From NCBI GenBank assembly GCA_937902315.1, contig CALGUG010000009.1, forward strand, positions 62,001 through 126,000: a DNA stretch of 64,000 bases. The letters are read 5' to 3'. This stretch comes from an uncultured Chloroflexales bacterium (GTDB lineage Bacteria > Chloroflexota > Chloroflexia > Chloroflexales > Chloroflexaceae). Positions within the stretch are counted from its first letter, which is position 1. The number at the start of each line of letters is the position of its first letter. The notes beneath the pieces were generated by a model, which had not been told where the DNA came from, did no database searches, and was given only the letters and a program-made list of their open reading frames with translations. The position numbers were made by a program, and so were the translations under genes. Below, piece by piece: positions 50,749 to 58,903 of the stretch.

Positions 50749-51576
50749 TCAGAGTAGCTCGAAGCCTTGTTCTTCGATGCAGCAGCGCAGCACATCGCGC
50801 CCCGAGAGGGTCTGCGGCCCAGCCACGCGGCGCGACGAGTGCGTCGACCAATCGACTTGCACATTCATCTGTTGCTGGCGATAGAAGGCTTGCATACGTT
50901 GGTTGTACTCTTCCAGAGCGCTCTCTTCTTGCTCGGTCGAATAGCTTTCGCGGTGCAGAACTGCTGCTTGAGGCAGACGCGGCTTGACCTCGACCTCGAG
51001 ATCCTCTTTGGGCCAGCCCACGCATAAACCAAAGATCGGGAAGACCCGTTTGGGCAGCTTCAGCTCGCGAGCCACTTCGAGCGGATGGTTGCGCATGCTG
51101 CCGATATAGACCGTGCCGAGGCCAAGCGATTCGGCGGCCACCACGGCATTCTGGGCTGCCAAGGTCGCATCGATGCTGGCCATGAGGAACATCTCGGTGT
51201 AGCGCAGGGCCTCGTGGGGCAGGTCGCGCTGGCTGGCTATGCGGGTCAGGCGCGACAGATCGGCCAACCAAACCAGCAACAAGGGGCACTGGCTGACCTG
51301 TTTTTGGTTGCTAGCCAAAGTTGCCAAACGATCTTTGCGCGCCTGATCTTCAACCGCGACCACACTCCAGGTCTGCAGGTTCGAGGAGGTTGGGGCGGAC
51401 TGGGCGGCCGCTATCAAGGTTTCGAGCGTATACTCGGGAAGTGGTTTTGTGCTATATTCGCGGATCGAACGATGCTTGAGTAGGGTTTCGAGAGTTTCGT
51501 TCCAAGCGAATGGGCTAAACGGCACATCGTGTCCGTAGCGATCGTGCAGTGCCGACTGAGTATCAATCGTCTCCAT
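50749..51576 (-). CDS. Nitroreductase family protein (NfsA/FRP-like)
   Basis: This 275-residue FMN-dependent nitro/flavin reductase starts its domain at HRSIREYSTKPLPEYTLETLIAAAQSAPTSSNLQTWSVV, with the Arg/Ser FMN-phosphate contacts. It continues with ASIDATLAAQNAVVAAESLGLGTVYIGSMRN and the FGLCVGWPKEDLEVEVKPRLP segment typical of NfsA-type enzymes. It should reduce nitroaromatics, quinones or flavins with NAD(P)H as a homodimer. AGAGG precedes the ATG. It is 330 nt downstream of the MFS gene on the same strand, with a hairpin and a repeat copy between them, so it is probably separately transcribed. Confidence 0.9.
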   Translation of the reverse strand: METIDTQSALHDRYGHDVPFSPFAWNETLETLLKHRSIREYSTKPLPEYTLETLIAAAQSAPTSSNLQTWSVVAVEDQARKDRLATLASNQKQVSQCPLLLVWLADLSRLTRIASQRDLPHEALRYTEMFLMASIDATLAAQNAVVAAESLGLGTVYIGSMRNHPLEVARELKLPKRVFPIFGLCVGWPKEDLEVEVKPRLPQAAVLHRESYSTEQEESALEEYNQRMQAFYRQQQMNVQVDWSTHSSRRVAGPQTLSGRDVLRCCIEEQGFELL

Positions 51577-51717
51577 ACTACCTCTTTATACTCTTCAACT
51601 GCTGGGAATGTTGGTATTATAAAGCAAGATTGTTTAAAATCTGCACTGTACAACTGCTCTTGGTGGTGTAATCGGAAATTCGCTTTGTATCGCCCTATTT
51701 GGGGGCGCTCTCGCTCG

Positions 51718-51815
51718 CTGCTAGCAGCTCAGCTTGCTGGGCGGGACCCTGATAGCCGTAGGCGGACGCGCCAAGGACCGCATGGGAGCGACAGCATTCG
51801 CCGCCAGAGTGTTGA
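51718..51815 (-). repeat. Interspersed GCGTCC element, copy 11 (inverted)
   Basis: The core is at 51752-51769 on the minus strand and begins GATAGCC. The left arm CACTCTGGCGGCGAATGC and CTCCCATGCGGTCC are well kept. The right flank GCTAGCAGCGAGC is shared in part with copy 12. Confidence 0.73.
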
Positions 51816-51837
51816 AACAATCGGGTGGATACAGCAT

Positions 51838-51869
51838 GAGAGATTTCGCACCCAAATGCGAAATCTCTC
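51838..51869 (-). terminator. Hairpin after the MFS gene
   Basis: GAGAGATTTCGCA (51838-51850) pairs perfectly over 13 bp with 51857-51869, loop CCCAAA, 37 nt after the MFS stop. There is no T-run. Confidence 0.6.
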
Positions 51870-51906
51870 GAATGCCTTGTGTTATGTCTGTTTGCGGAGC
51901 GCCCGT

Positions 51907-53166
51907 TTAGGCGGAAGGTTTCTCGCTGGGGCCCGAGCGCTGGGCGAATTTGGTCTGCCAAGCCACCATCGCAACGACGATCATCGAGACCGCTGCGCCG
52001 GTGTAGCCCAGCATCGTGAAGCCTAGGAAGGCCAGAATCACGCCGCTCAGCATGCTGCTGCTGGCCGAAACCACGTTGATAATCAGCTCGTTGTTGCCTT
52101 GAATGGCGGCGCGTTCGTTGGGCGAGAGCTGGTCGGAGAGCAGGGTCGAACCCGCGATATAGCAGAGGTTCCAGCCCAAGCCCACCAAAAAGAGCGCCAG
52201 CGCGAGCCAAGCCGTATGCAGCGAGATCGGCGCCATCAAACAGCCTGCGACCAAAATCAGCGCGCCAAGGCCGATCGTGAGCGGGCGGCCGATGCGGTCG
52301 GCAAGGCGGCCACACAGCATCGAGAAGCCGTACATGCCCAAGGTGTGGGCCATAATCACCAGCGAGATGTCGCTCAGAGCATGGTGGTTATGGTTCATAT
52401 GCTCGGAGGTGACGGTCATAATCAGCACCATCACCGCTTGGCCGATGATCATCGCGACCATAGCCAGCAGCGCTAAGGGTTGCTGCACAATGGTGAGAAA
52501 CGAGCGGGCGCTGCCTTGGTACTGCTGTGTTTCTGGGAATTCGCGCGCGATCGCCTGAGCCATGTCGCGCGGATCGGGGCGGAGTTGCAGCAGAATCAGT
52601 ATGCCCGAGATCGCAAAAAAGAGCATGCCGCTGAGCATCGGCCCCGAGAGCGGCGCTAAGTTGAAAATCGCCAAGAGCTTGCCGCTTGGATCGACGAGGG
52701 CTGGACCGAGAATCGCGCCGATTGTGCCTGCAAAGACAACTGTGCTGATCGCGCGCGCACGTTGGGAAGGCACATTGGCGTCGGCGGCTGCATAGCGGCT
52801 TTGGTCGACCGCGCCGCGGGCCGCACCGATCAGCAGCAGGGCCGCCAAAAAGAGCAGAAATGAACGGATGTTGATGGCTAAGCCGCCCAACAACATGCCG
52901 AAGGCTCCGATAAAGAAGCCGAGGGCTAGGCCCCAACGCCGCCCGATACGTTGCATAAGGCGGCCTGCGATGGGTGCGACGCTGGCCGCTCCCACCAGAA
53001 GAAGTGTGCCGGGTAGACCAGCGAGCGCTTGGTTGCCGCTGAGATCGACGCCGACGATCGCGTTGACGGTTGCATTGGCGATCAGAGCAGCCGAGCCGAG
53101 GCTTTGGGCCGCAAAGAGGGTCCAGGTGATGCGACGGGCTGCGCTGGCCGAATAACTAAGAGTCAT
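51907..53166 (-). CDS. Major facilitator superfamily transporter
   Basis: This 419-residue MFS permease has about 12 membrane spans. The family loop motif between spans 2 and 3 is APIAGRLMQRIGRRWGLALG, and its repeat in the second half is CGRLADRIGRPLTIGLGAL. Both halves are complete. A His-rich periplasmic or cytoplasmic loop (SEHMNHNHHALSD, near residues 230-242) stands out and might bind metal or sense pH. It is probably a proton-driven efflux carrier, substrate unknown. AAGGA precedes the ATG. It starts 245 nt from an orphan promoter on the opposite strand. Confidence 0.9.
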   Translation of the reverse strand: MTLSYSASAARRITWTLFAAQSLGSAALIANATVNAIVGVDLSGNQALAGLPGTLLLVGAASVAPIAGRLMQRIGRRWGLALGFFIGAFGMLLGGLAINIRSFLLFLAALLLIGAARGAVDQSRYAAADANVPSQRARAISTVVFAGTIGAILGPALVDPSGKLLAIFNLAPLSGPMLSGMLFFAISGILILLQLRPDPRDMAQAIAREFPETQQYQGSARSFLTIVQQPLALLAMVAMIIGQAVMVLIMTVTSEHMNHNHHALSDISLVIMAHTLGMYGFSMLCGRLADRIGRPLTIGLGALILVAGCLMAPISLHTAWLALALFLVGLGWNLCYIAGSTLLSDQLSPNERAAIQGNNELIINVVSASSSMLSGVILAFLGFTMLGYTGAAVSMIVVAMVAWQTKFAQRSGPSEKPSA

Positions 53167-53411
53167 GTTCTTCCTTTGTTCACTTTTTTCGCATGAGGTA
53201 TGCGAAATCCATGCGCTGTGGTTTGCGACGCTGTATCGCTCTGCAAAGGCTGAGATGGCAGGGCGCTGGGCGCGAACGCAGTAGCCCGATCGACATTGAC
53301 GGGCCGAGCGCTGGTAACGGTTGCGAAGTAGGCCGATTCTACCATATTTTTACGATCGGGGCGGGATCAAGCGGATCGCTTAAGAGGGGAGGATAAAGGC
53401 TTAGATCCTTA

Positions 53412-53439
53412 TTGCAAGCGCAAAAAAACTTGCTATAAT
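53412..53439 (+). promoter_or_regulatory. Orphan sigma70 promoter
   Basis: TTGCAA (53412-53417), a 16-nt spacer and a perfect TATAAT (53434-53439). The only thing directly downstream is the short unit ending at the terminator 53465-53515. Confidence 0.6.
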
Positions 53440-53445
53440 ACGATT

Positions 53446-53515
53446 ACACTACCAGTGTTAGCGCGGTGAAGGGTTTAGGGAGGGTTTCTACCTTCCTTAG
53501 GCCCTTCACCTTTTT
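53446..53515 (+). ncRNA. Candidate small RNA or attenuator leader of about 70 nt
   Basis: From the predicted start near 53446 the transcript would contain a small hairpin (ACACT-ACC-AGTGT, 53446-53458). A 20-bp stem with two G-T pairs inside and two at its middle follows (53465-53484 with 53491-53510, loop TTTCTA), ending in TTTTT (53511-53515). No reading frame is present. It may be a free-standing small RNA, or a premature terminator controlling the DsbA-like gene 96 nt further on. No known RNA family is recognised. Confidence 0.4.
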
Positions 53516-53610
53516 CCGTTTAGGACCGTCAAAATAGCAACTTCTATTCGCATAAATGCCTGCATCGTGGTATGCTGTATCTATAAAATCCCAAATATTA
53601 TGAGGTCGCT

Positions 53611-54267
53611 ATGAAAAAGCTAACCGTCGAAATTTGGTCGGATATTGTTTGTCCGTGGTGCTATATTGGCGAACGTCGGTTTGAAAAAGGGCTCCAGCAG
53701 TTTGCCCACCGCGATCAGGTCGAGGTGATCTGGCGCAGCTATCAGCTTGATCCCACAACGCCGCGCGAGAGCAAAGAGAAGACCTTGGACATGCTGAGCA
53801 ACAAGTATGGAATCAGCAAGGCCGAGGCTGCCATGATGGAGCAGCGTGTCGCGAGCCAAGCTCAGTCCGAGGGCTTGCCTATGAGCTCCGAGCGTTATAC
53901 CGCCAATACCTTCGATGCCCATCGTCTGCTGCACTACGCCGCCAGCAAAGGCAAGCAAGAGGAGCTCTTGCACGCTCTGTTCGCGGCCCACTTCGCCGAC
54001 AACGAGATCGTCGATAACATCGATACCTTGGTGAAGATCGCCAGCGAGCATGGCCTTGATGGCGCTGAAGTGCGCCAAGTGCTCGAAAGCGACGCCTATA
54101 GCGCTGAAGTGCGCGCCGATCTGCAGCGTGCCGCTTCGTTCGGCATCACGGGCGTGCCCTTCTTTGTGCTCAACGAAGAGTTCGGCGTCTCGGGCGGTCA
54201 GCCATCCGAGGTCTTTGCCCACGCGCTGCAGCACGCTTGGGAGCATAGCTCTTCCTCGGCCAGTTAA
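53611..54267 (+). CDS. DsbA-family oxidoreductase (FrnE-like)
   Basis: This 218-residue thioredoxin-fold protein has an inserted helical domain. The active site CPWC is at residues 14-17 (SDIVCPWCYIGERRFEKGL), with the cis-Pro loop in FGITGVPFFVLNEEFGVSGGQP near 180. It has no signal peptide, so it works in the cytoplasm. FrnE-type members act as disulfide oxidoreductases and are linked to stress tolerance in Deinococcus. Other family members are 2-hydroxychromene-2-carboxylate isomerases, which lack the CxxC. A weak ribosome site (GAGG) precedes the ATG. It shares a bidirectional terminator with the convergent NYN gene. Confidence 0.9.
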   Translation: MKKLTVEIWSDIVCPWCYIGERRFEKGLQQFAHRDQVEVIWRSYQLDPTTPRESKEKTLDMLSNKYGISKAEAAMMEQRVASQAQSEGLPMSSERYTANTFDAHRLLHYAASKGKQEELLHALFAAHFADNEIVDNIDTLVKIASEHGLDGAEVRQVLESDAYSAEVRADLQRAASFGITGVPFFVLNEEFGVSGGQPSEVFAHALQHAWEHSSSSAS

Positions 54268-54293
54268 GCACAGAATCGCTGTAGTTTATCGTT

Positions 54294-54321
54294 AGGAGGC
54301 GGCTTAAGCTGCCTCCTTTTT
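54294..54321. terminator. Bidirectional terminator overlapping the NYN stop codon
   Basis: AGGAGGCGGCTT and AAGCTGCCTCCT pair over 12 bp (one G-T), followed by TTTTT on the plus strand, 26 nt after the DsbA-like stop. The stop codon of the minus-strand NYN gene (54304-54306) is inside the stem. Confidence 0.75.
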
Positions 54322-55137
54322 GTGTTCTTTTAAATGATATGTAACTTTATTGCCAGTGAGCGTGATATATTGCTGTTTGACTAAGATTGCAATTAAATTC
54401 GGCACTTGATTACGCTGAATCTTGTGTCGTAAGTGCGCAAATATATGATTTATGAGGGTTTCTTGAGTACGAGGAGGATGTTCTATCTTACGCAAAATTT
54501 CCAAAATCGTCTGAATCAGTTCATTTTGTTTAGTGAGATTATTTGCTTGTGAGTTAGTAACAGCAGGAGTTGTGGAGGCATGGACGATCGGCTTAATTGT
54601 GTGCTGAGCTCGTATAGGTGTCGTGTTTGTAGATAGCGTGTTCGACGGGTTTTGAGGTTTGCTGGTAGCGTTTGAACCCCTTGGGCTTGCACTAGTTGAG
54701 GGACTTGTCACACGTTTTTGATTTGTTTTGGGCACATCGTCGAGCTGAAGCGGCCGAGTTCTTACCGATTTCAAAAAAGGTAGTTGTTCGATTTCTTCGC
54801 ATAGGGCAGCGGAGATACCTTGTTCTTTAAGATGGTTGATCAAAGGTTCATAGTCAGTATCCTTAGAAATAATGTAGACACTGCTTTTAGGGACATGGGC
54901 GAGAATTTTGCCCATATAGAAGGCGATATGGAAGTCGAGCGCGTTATTGGCAGTCTTGCTAACTTTGATATAGCGAGCACGTTCACCCATTGATTGCATC
55001 TTGAGGACTATATCGATTGGGATTTTTGTTTGTTGAGAACCGATAAAGAGAATGACAAATATATCGGGCCGATTCAATAATTCAAGGTTGGCAGGCTGAG
55101 TATTCTCGTAGTCAATGAAGATATAGTTGTGTTTCAT
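54304..55137 (-). CDS. NYN/PIN-like ribonuclease-fold protein with Ser/Thr/Asn-rich linker and C-terminal winged-helix-like domain
   Basis: The start is the ATG at 55137 (MKHNYIFIDYENTQP); the frame extends 13 codons further without homology. The 277-residue product has an N-terminal NYN/PIN domain at about 1-130. Acidic residues sit where metal-ligand Asp residues are expected (FIDYENTQPANL, NNALDFHIAFYMG, YIISKDTDYEPLINHL). A disordered Ser/Thr/Asn/Pro linker covers about 135-205. The C-terminal helical domain (ELIQTILEILRKIEHPPRTQETLINHIF, NQVPNLIAILVKQQYITLTGNKVTYHL) looks like a winged helix. The codons are A+T-rich compared with neighbours, suggesting transfer. An RNA-processing or defence role is possible but unproven. 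Confidence 0.82.
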   Translation of the reverse strand: MKHNYIFIDYENTQPANLELLNRPDIFVILFIGSQQTKIPIDIVLKMQSMGERARYIKVSKTANNALDFHIAFYMGKILAHVPKSSVYIISKDTDYEPLINHLKEQGISAALCEEIEQLPFLKSVRTRPLQLDDVPKTNQKRVTSPSTSASPRGSNATSKPQNPSNTLSTNTTPIRAQHTIKPIVHASTTPAVTNSQANNLTKQNELIQTILEILRKIEHPPRTQETLINHIFAHLRHKIQRNQVPNLIAILVKQQYITLTGNKVTYHLKEHKKEAA

Positions 55138-55261
55138 GCATGCTCGCTTCGTTTGGTGGTGAAACAATATACTCATTCTATTAGTTTCAGATTATAACGA
55201 AAATACATACTATTTTGTTGATTTCTCCACTTTTTATACCGGATCTGACTGAAAAGTTCAG

Positions 55262-55360
55262 ATATCTAGCGGTAAAGCTTCTTCCCTCCATTCATTCCTT
55301 GGCGCGTCCGCCTACGGCTACCAACATCCCGCCCGCCACAAGGAAGCGCTAGCTGCGAGC
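55262..55360 (+). repeat. Interspersed GCGTCC element, copy 12
   Basis: The core is at 55304-55321. The context CTTGGC...ACCAACATCCCGCCCGCC is the same as in copy 7. It lies between divergent genes, the only copy in such a place. Confidence 0.74.
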
Positions 55361-55612
55361 AGAGCTCGCCTGACAACCCAACGATACACACGGATTCGGG
55401 AACATCTGTCGCTAATTCCAATTATGCTTTTCTAGAGCGACACTCAGAGCTCTTGCACCTGATATAATTGCATACACATCAAATATCTCTAAATCTCTGT
55501 ATAGGTTTGGAAAGAATAGACAAAGACCCGTGCTCCTATGTTTTGTTTTTGATAGGCGCACGCTAAAAACTATGCTCACTTTGCCAAATAGTAACTAGAA
55601 ACCAAGATCGCT

Positions 55613-55628
55613 TCTAGAAGCTTCTAGA
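55613..55628. promoter_or_regulatory. Perfect 16-bp palindrome TCTAGAAGCTTCTAGA
   Basis: It lies 101 nt upstream of the beta-propeller gene start. It could be an operator; no regulator gene is adjacent. The rest of 55361-55728 shows nothing I can name. Confidence 0.35.
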
Positions 55629-55728
55629 CAGAGTCTGTTCCACTTGTGTATATGTGAGCGACCGCAAAGGCTTTCAACAGCAACGTGCTGATATTGGATG
55701 AATTGGATTAAGCGCTCGGAGGCAAGCA

Positions 55729-56616
55729 ATGGATATCGCGACCTTACGACAACGGATGTCAGAACGCGACTCAATCAGCATTTTGGAAACGGTCGATGTA
55801 CATACGGGGGTTCGGACGGTGCTCAAAGAGTTCGATTATGTGATTGAAGCGCCGAACTGGACGAAGGATGGCCGCTATTTGGTCTACAACAGCAAAGGCC
55901 GCATGTATACCTATGAGTTAGCCAATGGCGACATCAAGGAAATCGATACCGGTTTTGCGATTGATTGTAATAACGATCATGTCCTGTCGCCAGACAACTC
56001 ACAACTTGCAGTGAGCCATTTCACCAACGAAGATGCGATCTCGCGCATCTATATTCTGCCGTTTGGAGGCGGAAGCCCGGTATTAGTCACCCAAAACGGC
56101 CCAAGCTATCTGCATGGTTGGTCTCCAGACGGCAAGCGCTTGGCATATTGTGGTGCACGCAATGGCCAATATGATATCTACACCATTTCGGTCGATGGTG
56201 GTCCAGAAACACAACTAACCAATTTGCCGGGCCTTGATGACGGACCCGAATATGCTCCCGATGGCAAATCGATCTGGTTTAATTCGACCCGCACAGGATT
56301 GATGCAGATCTGGCGTATGGATGTCGATGGCTCCAACCCGGTTCAGGTCGTCCAGGAAGATGCAAACTGTTGGTTTCCCCATGTTTCACCAGACGGCAAG
56401 TGGGTTGTGTACCTCACCTATGACAAAAACGATGTAGATCCCGGCGCACATCCACCAAACAAGCATGTTGAACTACGTTTGATTTCAGCCGATGGCGGCG
56501 AATCAAAGCTGATTGCGAAGCTCTTTGGAGGCCAAGGAACGATCAATGTGAACTCATGGTCTCCTGATAATCGTACAATCGCTTTTGTCTCTTATCGTCT
56601 CAAGCAGAACGCTTAA
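55729..56616 (+). CDS. TolB-like (PD40) beta-propeller protein, cytoplasmic
   Basis: This 295-residue protein has five or six WD40-like PD40 blades. Each carries an 'SPDGKxLAY' type turn (NWTKDGRYLVYNS, WSPDGKRLAYCGAR, YAPDGKSIWFNSTR, VSPDGKWVVYLTY, WSPDNRTIAFVSY). It lacks a signal peptide, unlike periplasmic TolB, and lacks the TolB N-terminal domain, so it is probably a cytoplasmic scaffold or carbohydrate/peptide-related protein of unknown role. GGAGG precedes the ATG at 55729. It is flanked by a gene-free region upstream and a convergent aldo/keto reductase gene downstream. Confidence 0.83.
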   Translation: MDIATLRQRMSERDSISILETVDVHTGVRTVLKEFDYVIEAPNWTKDGRYLVYNSKGRMYTYELANGDIKEIDTGFAIDCNNDHVLSPDNSQLAVSHFTNEDAISRIYILPFGGGSPVLVTQNGPSYLHGWSPDGKRLAYCGARNGQYDIYTISVDGGPETQLTNLPGLDDGPEYAPDGKSIWFNSTRTGLMQIWRMDVDGSNPVQVVQEDANCWFPHVSPDGKWVVYLTYDKNDVDPGAHPPNKHVELRLISADGGESKLIAKLFGGQGTINVNSWSPDNRTIAFVSYRLKQNA

Positions 56617-56659
56617 TAGACTTTAACAAGCTAAGTGTAAATTGACATAAAATTTCTTG

Positions 56660-56700
56660 CAAAGAAAATGGGCTGATTGCCTTCTCGCAATCAGCCCATT
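56660..56700 (-). terminator. Intrinsic terminator of the first aldo/keto reductase gene
   Basis: AATGGGCTGATTGC (56667-56680) pairs perfectly over 14 bp with 56687-56700, loop CTTCTC, followed by TTTCTTT on the minus strand. It may also stop the convergent propeller gene. Confidence 0.82.
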
Positions 56701-56719
56701 CGATTCGCTTACAACGCGT

Positions 56720-57601
56720 TTAGGCCTTGTTTTTCCAAGCTGCGTAGCCCGCCTTGTCCAGTGCGGCAAAATCTTCGTCGCTGAGGGTCAGGCTTGCGGC
56801 GGCGACGTTCTCTTCGAGGTGGGCGACCTTGCTGGTGCCGGGGATGGGCAGCATCACGGGGCTGCGCTTGAGCACCCACGCCAGCGCGACCTGAGCGGGC
56901 TTGGCTCCTAGCTTCTTGGCGATCTCGTCGAGTACACTGCCTTCGCGAGCTAGGCTGCCTGCGCCCAAGGGGAACCAGGGAATAAAGGCGATGCCCTCTT
57001 GTTCGCAGTAGTTCAGAACTTCTTCGCTCTGGCGGGCCACTAGGTTGTAGAGGTTTTGCACGCTCGCCACCGGGAAGAACTGGCGCGCCAGCTTGATCTG
57101 CTCGACCGAGACTTCACTGAGGCCGACGTGGCGGATCAAGCCCTCTTTCTGCATAGCGGCGATCTCGGCGAATTGCTCTTCTGCGGGGATCTTGCTATCG
57201 ACGCGATGGAGCTGCCAGAGGTCGATGCGCTCGACATTCAGTTTGCGCAAGCTCATCAGCACCTCTTGGCGCAGATAAGCCGGGTGGCCGTGCGGCACCC
57301 ATTTGCCGGGGCCGTTGCGAAGCTGTCCGGCTTTGGTAGCGATCACCAAGCCTTCATAGGGGTGAAGCGCTTCGCGAATCAGGTTTTCGCTGACATCAGG
57401 GCCGTATGAGTCGGCGGTATCGATAAAGTTAACACCTAACTCCGGCAGGCGGCGCAATACACGCAGCGCCTCGTCACGATCTTCTGGCTCGCCCCATGTA
57501 CCTGGCCCAGTGATGCGCATGGCGCCGAAGCCGAGTCGGTTGATCTCGAGATCGCCGCCGAGTAGAAAGGTGCCACTTGCTTTTGCCGAAATCTGAGACA
57601 T
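56720..57601 (-). CDS. Aldo/keto reductase, paralogue 1
   Basis: The start is the ATG at 57601 with GAGG upstream; 11 more codons are open. The 293-residue NADPH-dependent (beta/alpha)8-barrel has the AKR catalytic tetrad visible: Asp and Tyr in FIDTADSYGPDVSE, Lys in ATKAGQLR, His in WQLHRVDSK. The cofactor phosphate-binding end is LPIPGTSKVAHLEEN. It belongs to the AKR group that includes pyridoxal reductase-like and 'oxidoreductase YdbC' proteins. The substrate is unknown. It is about two thirds identical by eye to the next gene, 101 nt away, and the pair probably arose by tandem duplication. Confidence 0.92.
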   Translation of the reverse strand: MSQISAKASGTFLLGGDLEINRLGFGAMRITGPGTWGEPEDRDEALRVLRRLPELGVNFIDTADSYGPDVSENLIREALHPYEGLVIATKAGQLRNGPGKWVPHGHPAYLRQEVLMSLRKLNVERIDLWQLHRVDSKIPAEEQFAEIAAMQKEGLIRHVGLSEVSVEQIKLARQFFPVASVQNLYNLVARQSEEVLNYCEQEGIAFIPWFPLGAGSLAREGSVLDEIAKKLGAKPAQVALAWVLKRSPVMLPIPGTSKVAHLEENVAAASLTLSDEDFAALDKAGYAAWKNKA

Positions 57602-57702
57602 ACTCGTACATCCTCGTCTATTCAATTCCACCAAACGGCACTAGCCCTAACGATGTTGTCTAGCGTGCCGAGTTACTATTGTACACCCCAGAGCGAAAAA
57701 AT

Positions 57703-58593
57703 TCAGGCCTTCGCTTGAGACTGCTGCCATTCGGCCTTCCCAGCCTCGTCTAAGGCGGCGAACTCTTCGTCGCTAAGCTGAAGCGTACAGGCCGCTACGT
57801 TCTCTTCGAGGTGCGCGATCTTGCTGGTGCCGGGGATGGGCAGCATGACCGGGCTGCGTTTGAGCATCCAGGCCAGCGCGACTTGGGCCGGGCTTGCGTC
57901 CAAACGTTGGGCGAGCGCTTGTAGCGGGCTGCCTTCGCCAACTAGCTTGCCAGCGCCGAGCGGGAACCAAGGGATGAAGACGATCCCTTGCTGCTCGCAG
58001 TAGTTCAAAACCTCTTCGTTGTGGCGGGTCACTAAGTTGTAGTGATTCTGCACGCTCACCACTTTGAAATACTTTTGGGCCGCTTTGATCTGCTCGACCG
58101 TGACCTCGCTCAGGCCGACATGGCGGATCAGTCCTTCTTGCTGCATGGCTGCGATCTCGCCGAACTGCTCGTCTTGATCGACTTTGGGGTCGATGCGGTG
58201 CAGCTGCCAGAGCGTGATCTGCTCGACTTTGAGCTTCTGCAAGCTGAGATACACCTGTTGGCGTAGATATTCGGGGCGCCCGAGCGGAATCCACTTGTTT
58301 GGTCCGGTGCGCGCCATGCCCGCTTTGGTGGCGATCAGCATCCCTTGGTAGGGATAGAGCGCCTCGCAGATCAGCGGCTCGCCCAGGCCCGGCCCGTAGG
58401 CGTCTGAGGTATCGATAAAGTTGATGTCGAGTTTGGCTAAATGGCGCAGCAGTGCGATCGCACCTGGGCGGTCCTCTGGCTCGCCCCAAGCGCCCGGCCC
58501 CGTGATGCGGCGGGTGCCGTAACCTAGGCGCGAGACTTCGATTTCGTCGCCGATGCGGATCGTGCCGCTTGCCTTTGCGGAAAGTCCTGTCAC
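57703..58593 (-). CDS. Aldo/keto reductase, paralogue 2
   Basis: This 296-residue AKR begins with GTG at 58593, with AAAGGA eight bases upstream. The tetrad is conserved (FIDTSDAYGPGLGE, ATKAGMAR, WQLHRIDPK), as is the LPIPGTSKIAHLEEN cofactor loop. It differs from paralogue 1 at the usually constant GFGAMRITG stretch, which reads GYGTRRITG, and by Ser for Ala in the DTxD segment. A shift in substrate or cofactor handling is possible. The same strand and spacing suggest an operon with paralogue 1. Confidence 0.92.
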   Translation of the reverse strand: MTGLSAKASGTIRIGDEIEVSRLGYGTRRITGPGAWGEPEDRPGAIALLRHLAKLDINFIDTSDAYGPGLGEPLICEALYPYQGMLIATKAGMARTGPNKWIPLGRPEYLRQQVYLSLQKLKVEQITLWQLHRIDPKVDQDEQFGEIAAMQQEGLIRHVGLSEVTVEQIKAAQKYFKVVSVQNHYNLVTRHNEEVLNYCEQQGIVFIPWFPLGAGKLVGEGSPLQALAQRLDASPAQVALAWMLKRSPVMLPIPGTSKIAHLEENVAACTLQLSDEEFAALDEAGKAEWQQSQAKA

Positions 58594-58689
58594 AGAGAGT
58601 TCCTTTGTTGCACTATGTTGGTCTGGATTTGGCTTGATTCTAGCATGTTTCGAGCCGCAGCTTGTTTCAGCTGCCTGCTGGCCGCTGAA

Positions 58690-58786
58690 TTTCTTTTGGC
58701 CTTCGGCAGAGTGGAACTTACCTGTTCTTTCCTCTGTTTGTGTTTTCTAGGTTGCGAGAATGTGAGTGGTTAAGTGGATTTGGTAC
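58690..58786 (+). repeat. B-type MITE-like element without hairpin (B3)
   Basis: GGCCTTCGGCAGAGTGGAAC (58700-58719) is followed by TTCTTTCCTC, TGTTTTCT and a right end GGATTTGGTAC (58776-58786). The left inverted repeat is degenerate. It lies upstream of the HAD gene, so it may affect that promoter. Confidence 0.5.
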
Positions 58787-58903
58787 GAAATGGGTATTGA
58801 AGGTCGCTACGTGTTGTAGTCGCCATGTTGGAACGAGGCTTGGTATAATGCAAAGATCATCCTTAAAACCTTTCAAACTTCATGGCCCAAAGGAAATAGA
58901 TTT

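Noticed and set aside
55613..55628. TTCTAGAAGCTTCTAGA as a heat-shock element
   Set aside because: The alternating GAA/TTC pattern is the eukaryotic HSE. In bacteria it is better treated as an unassigned palindrome.
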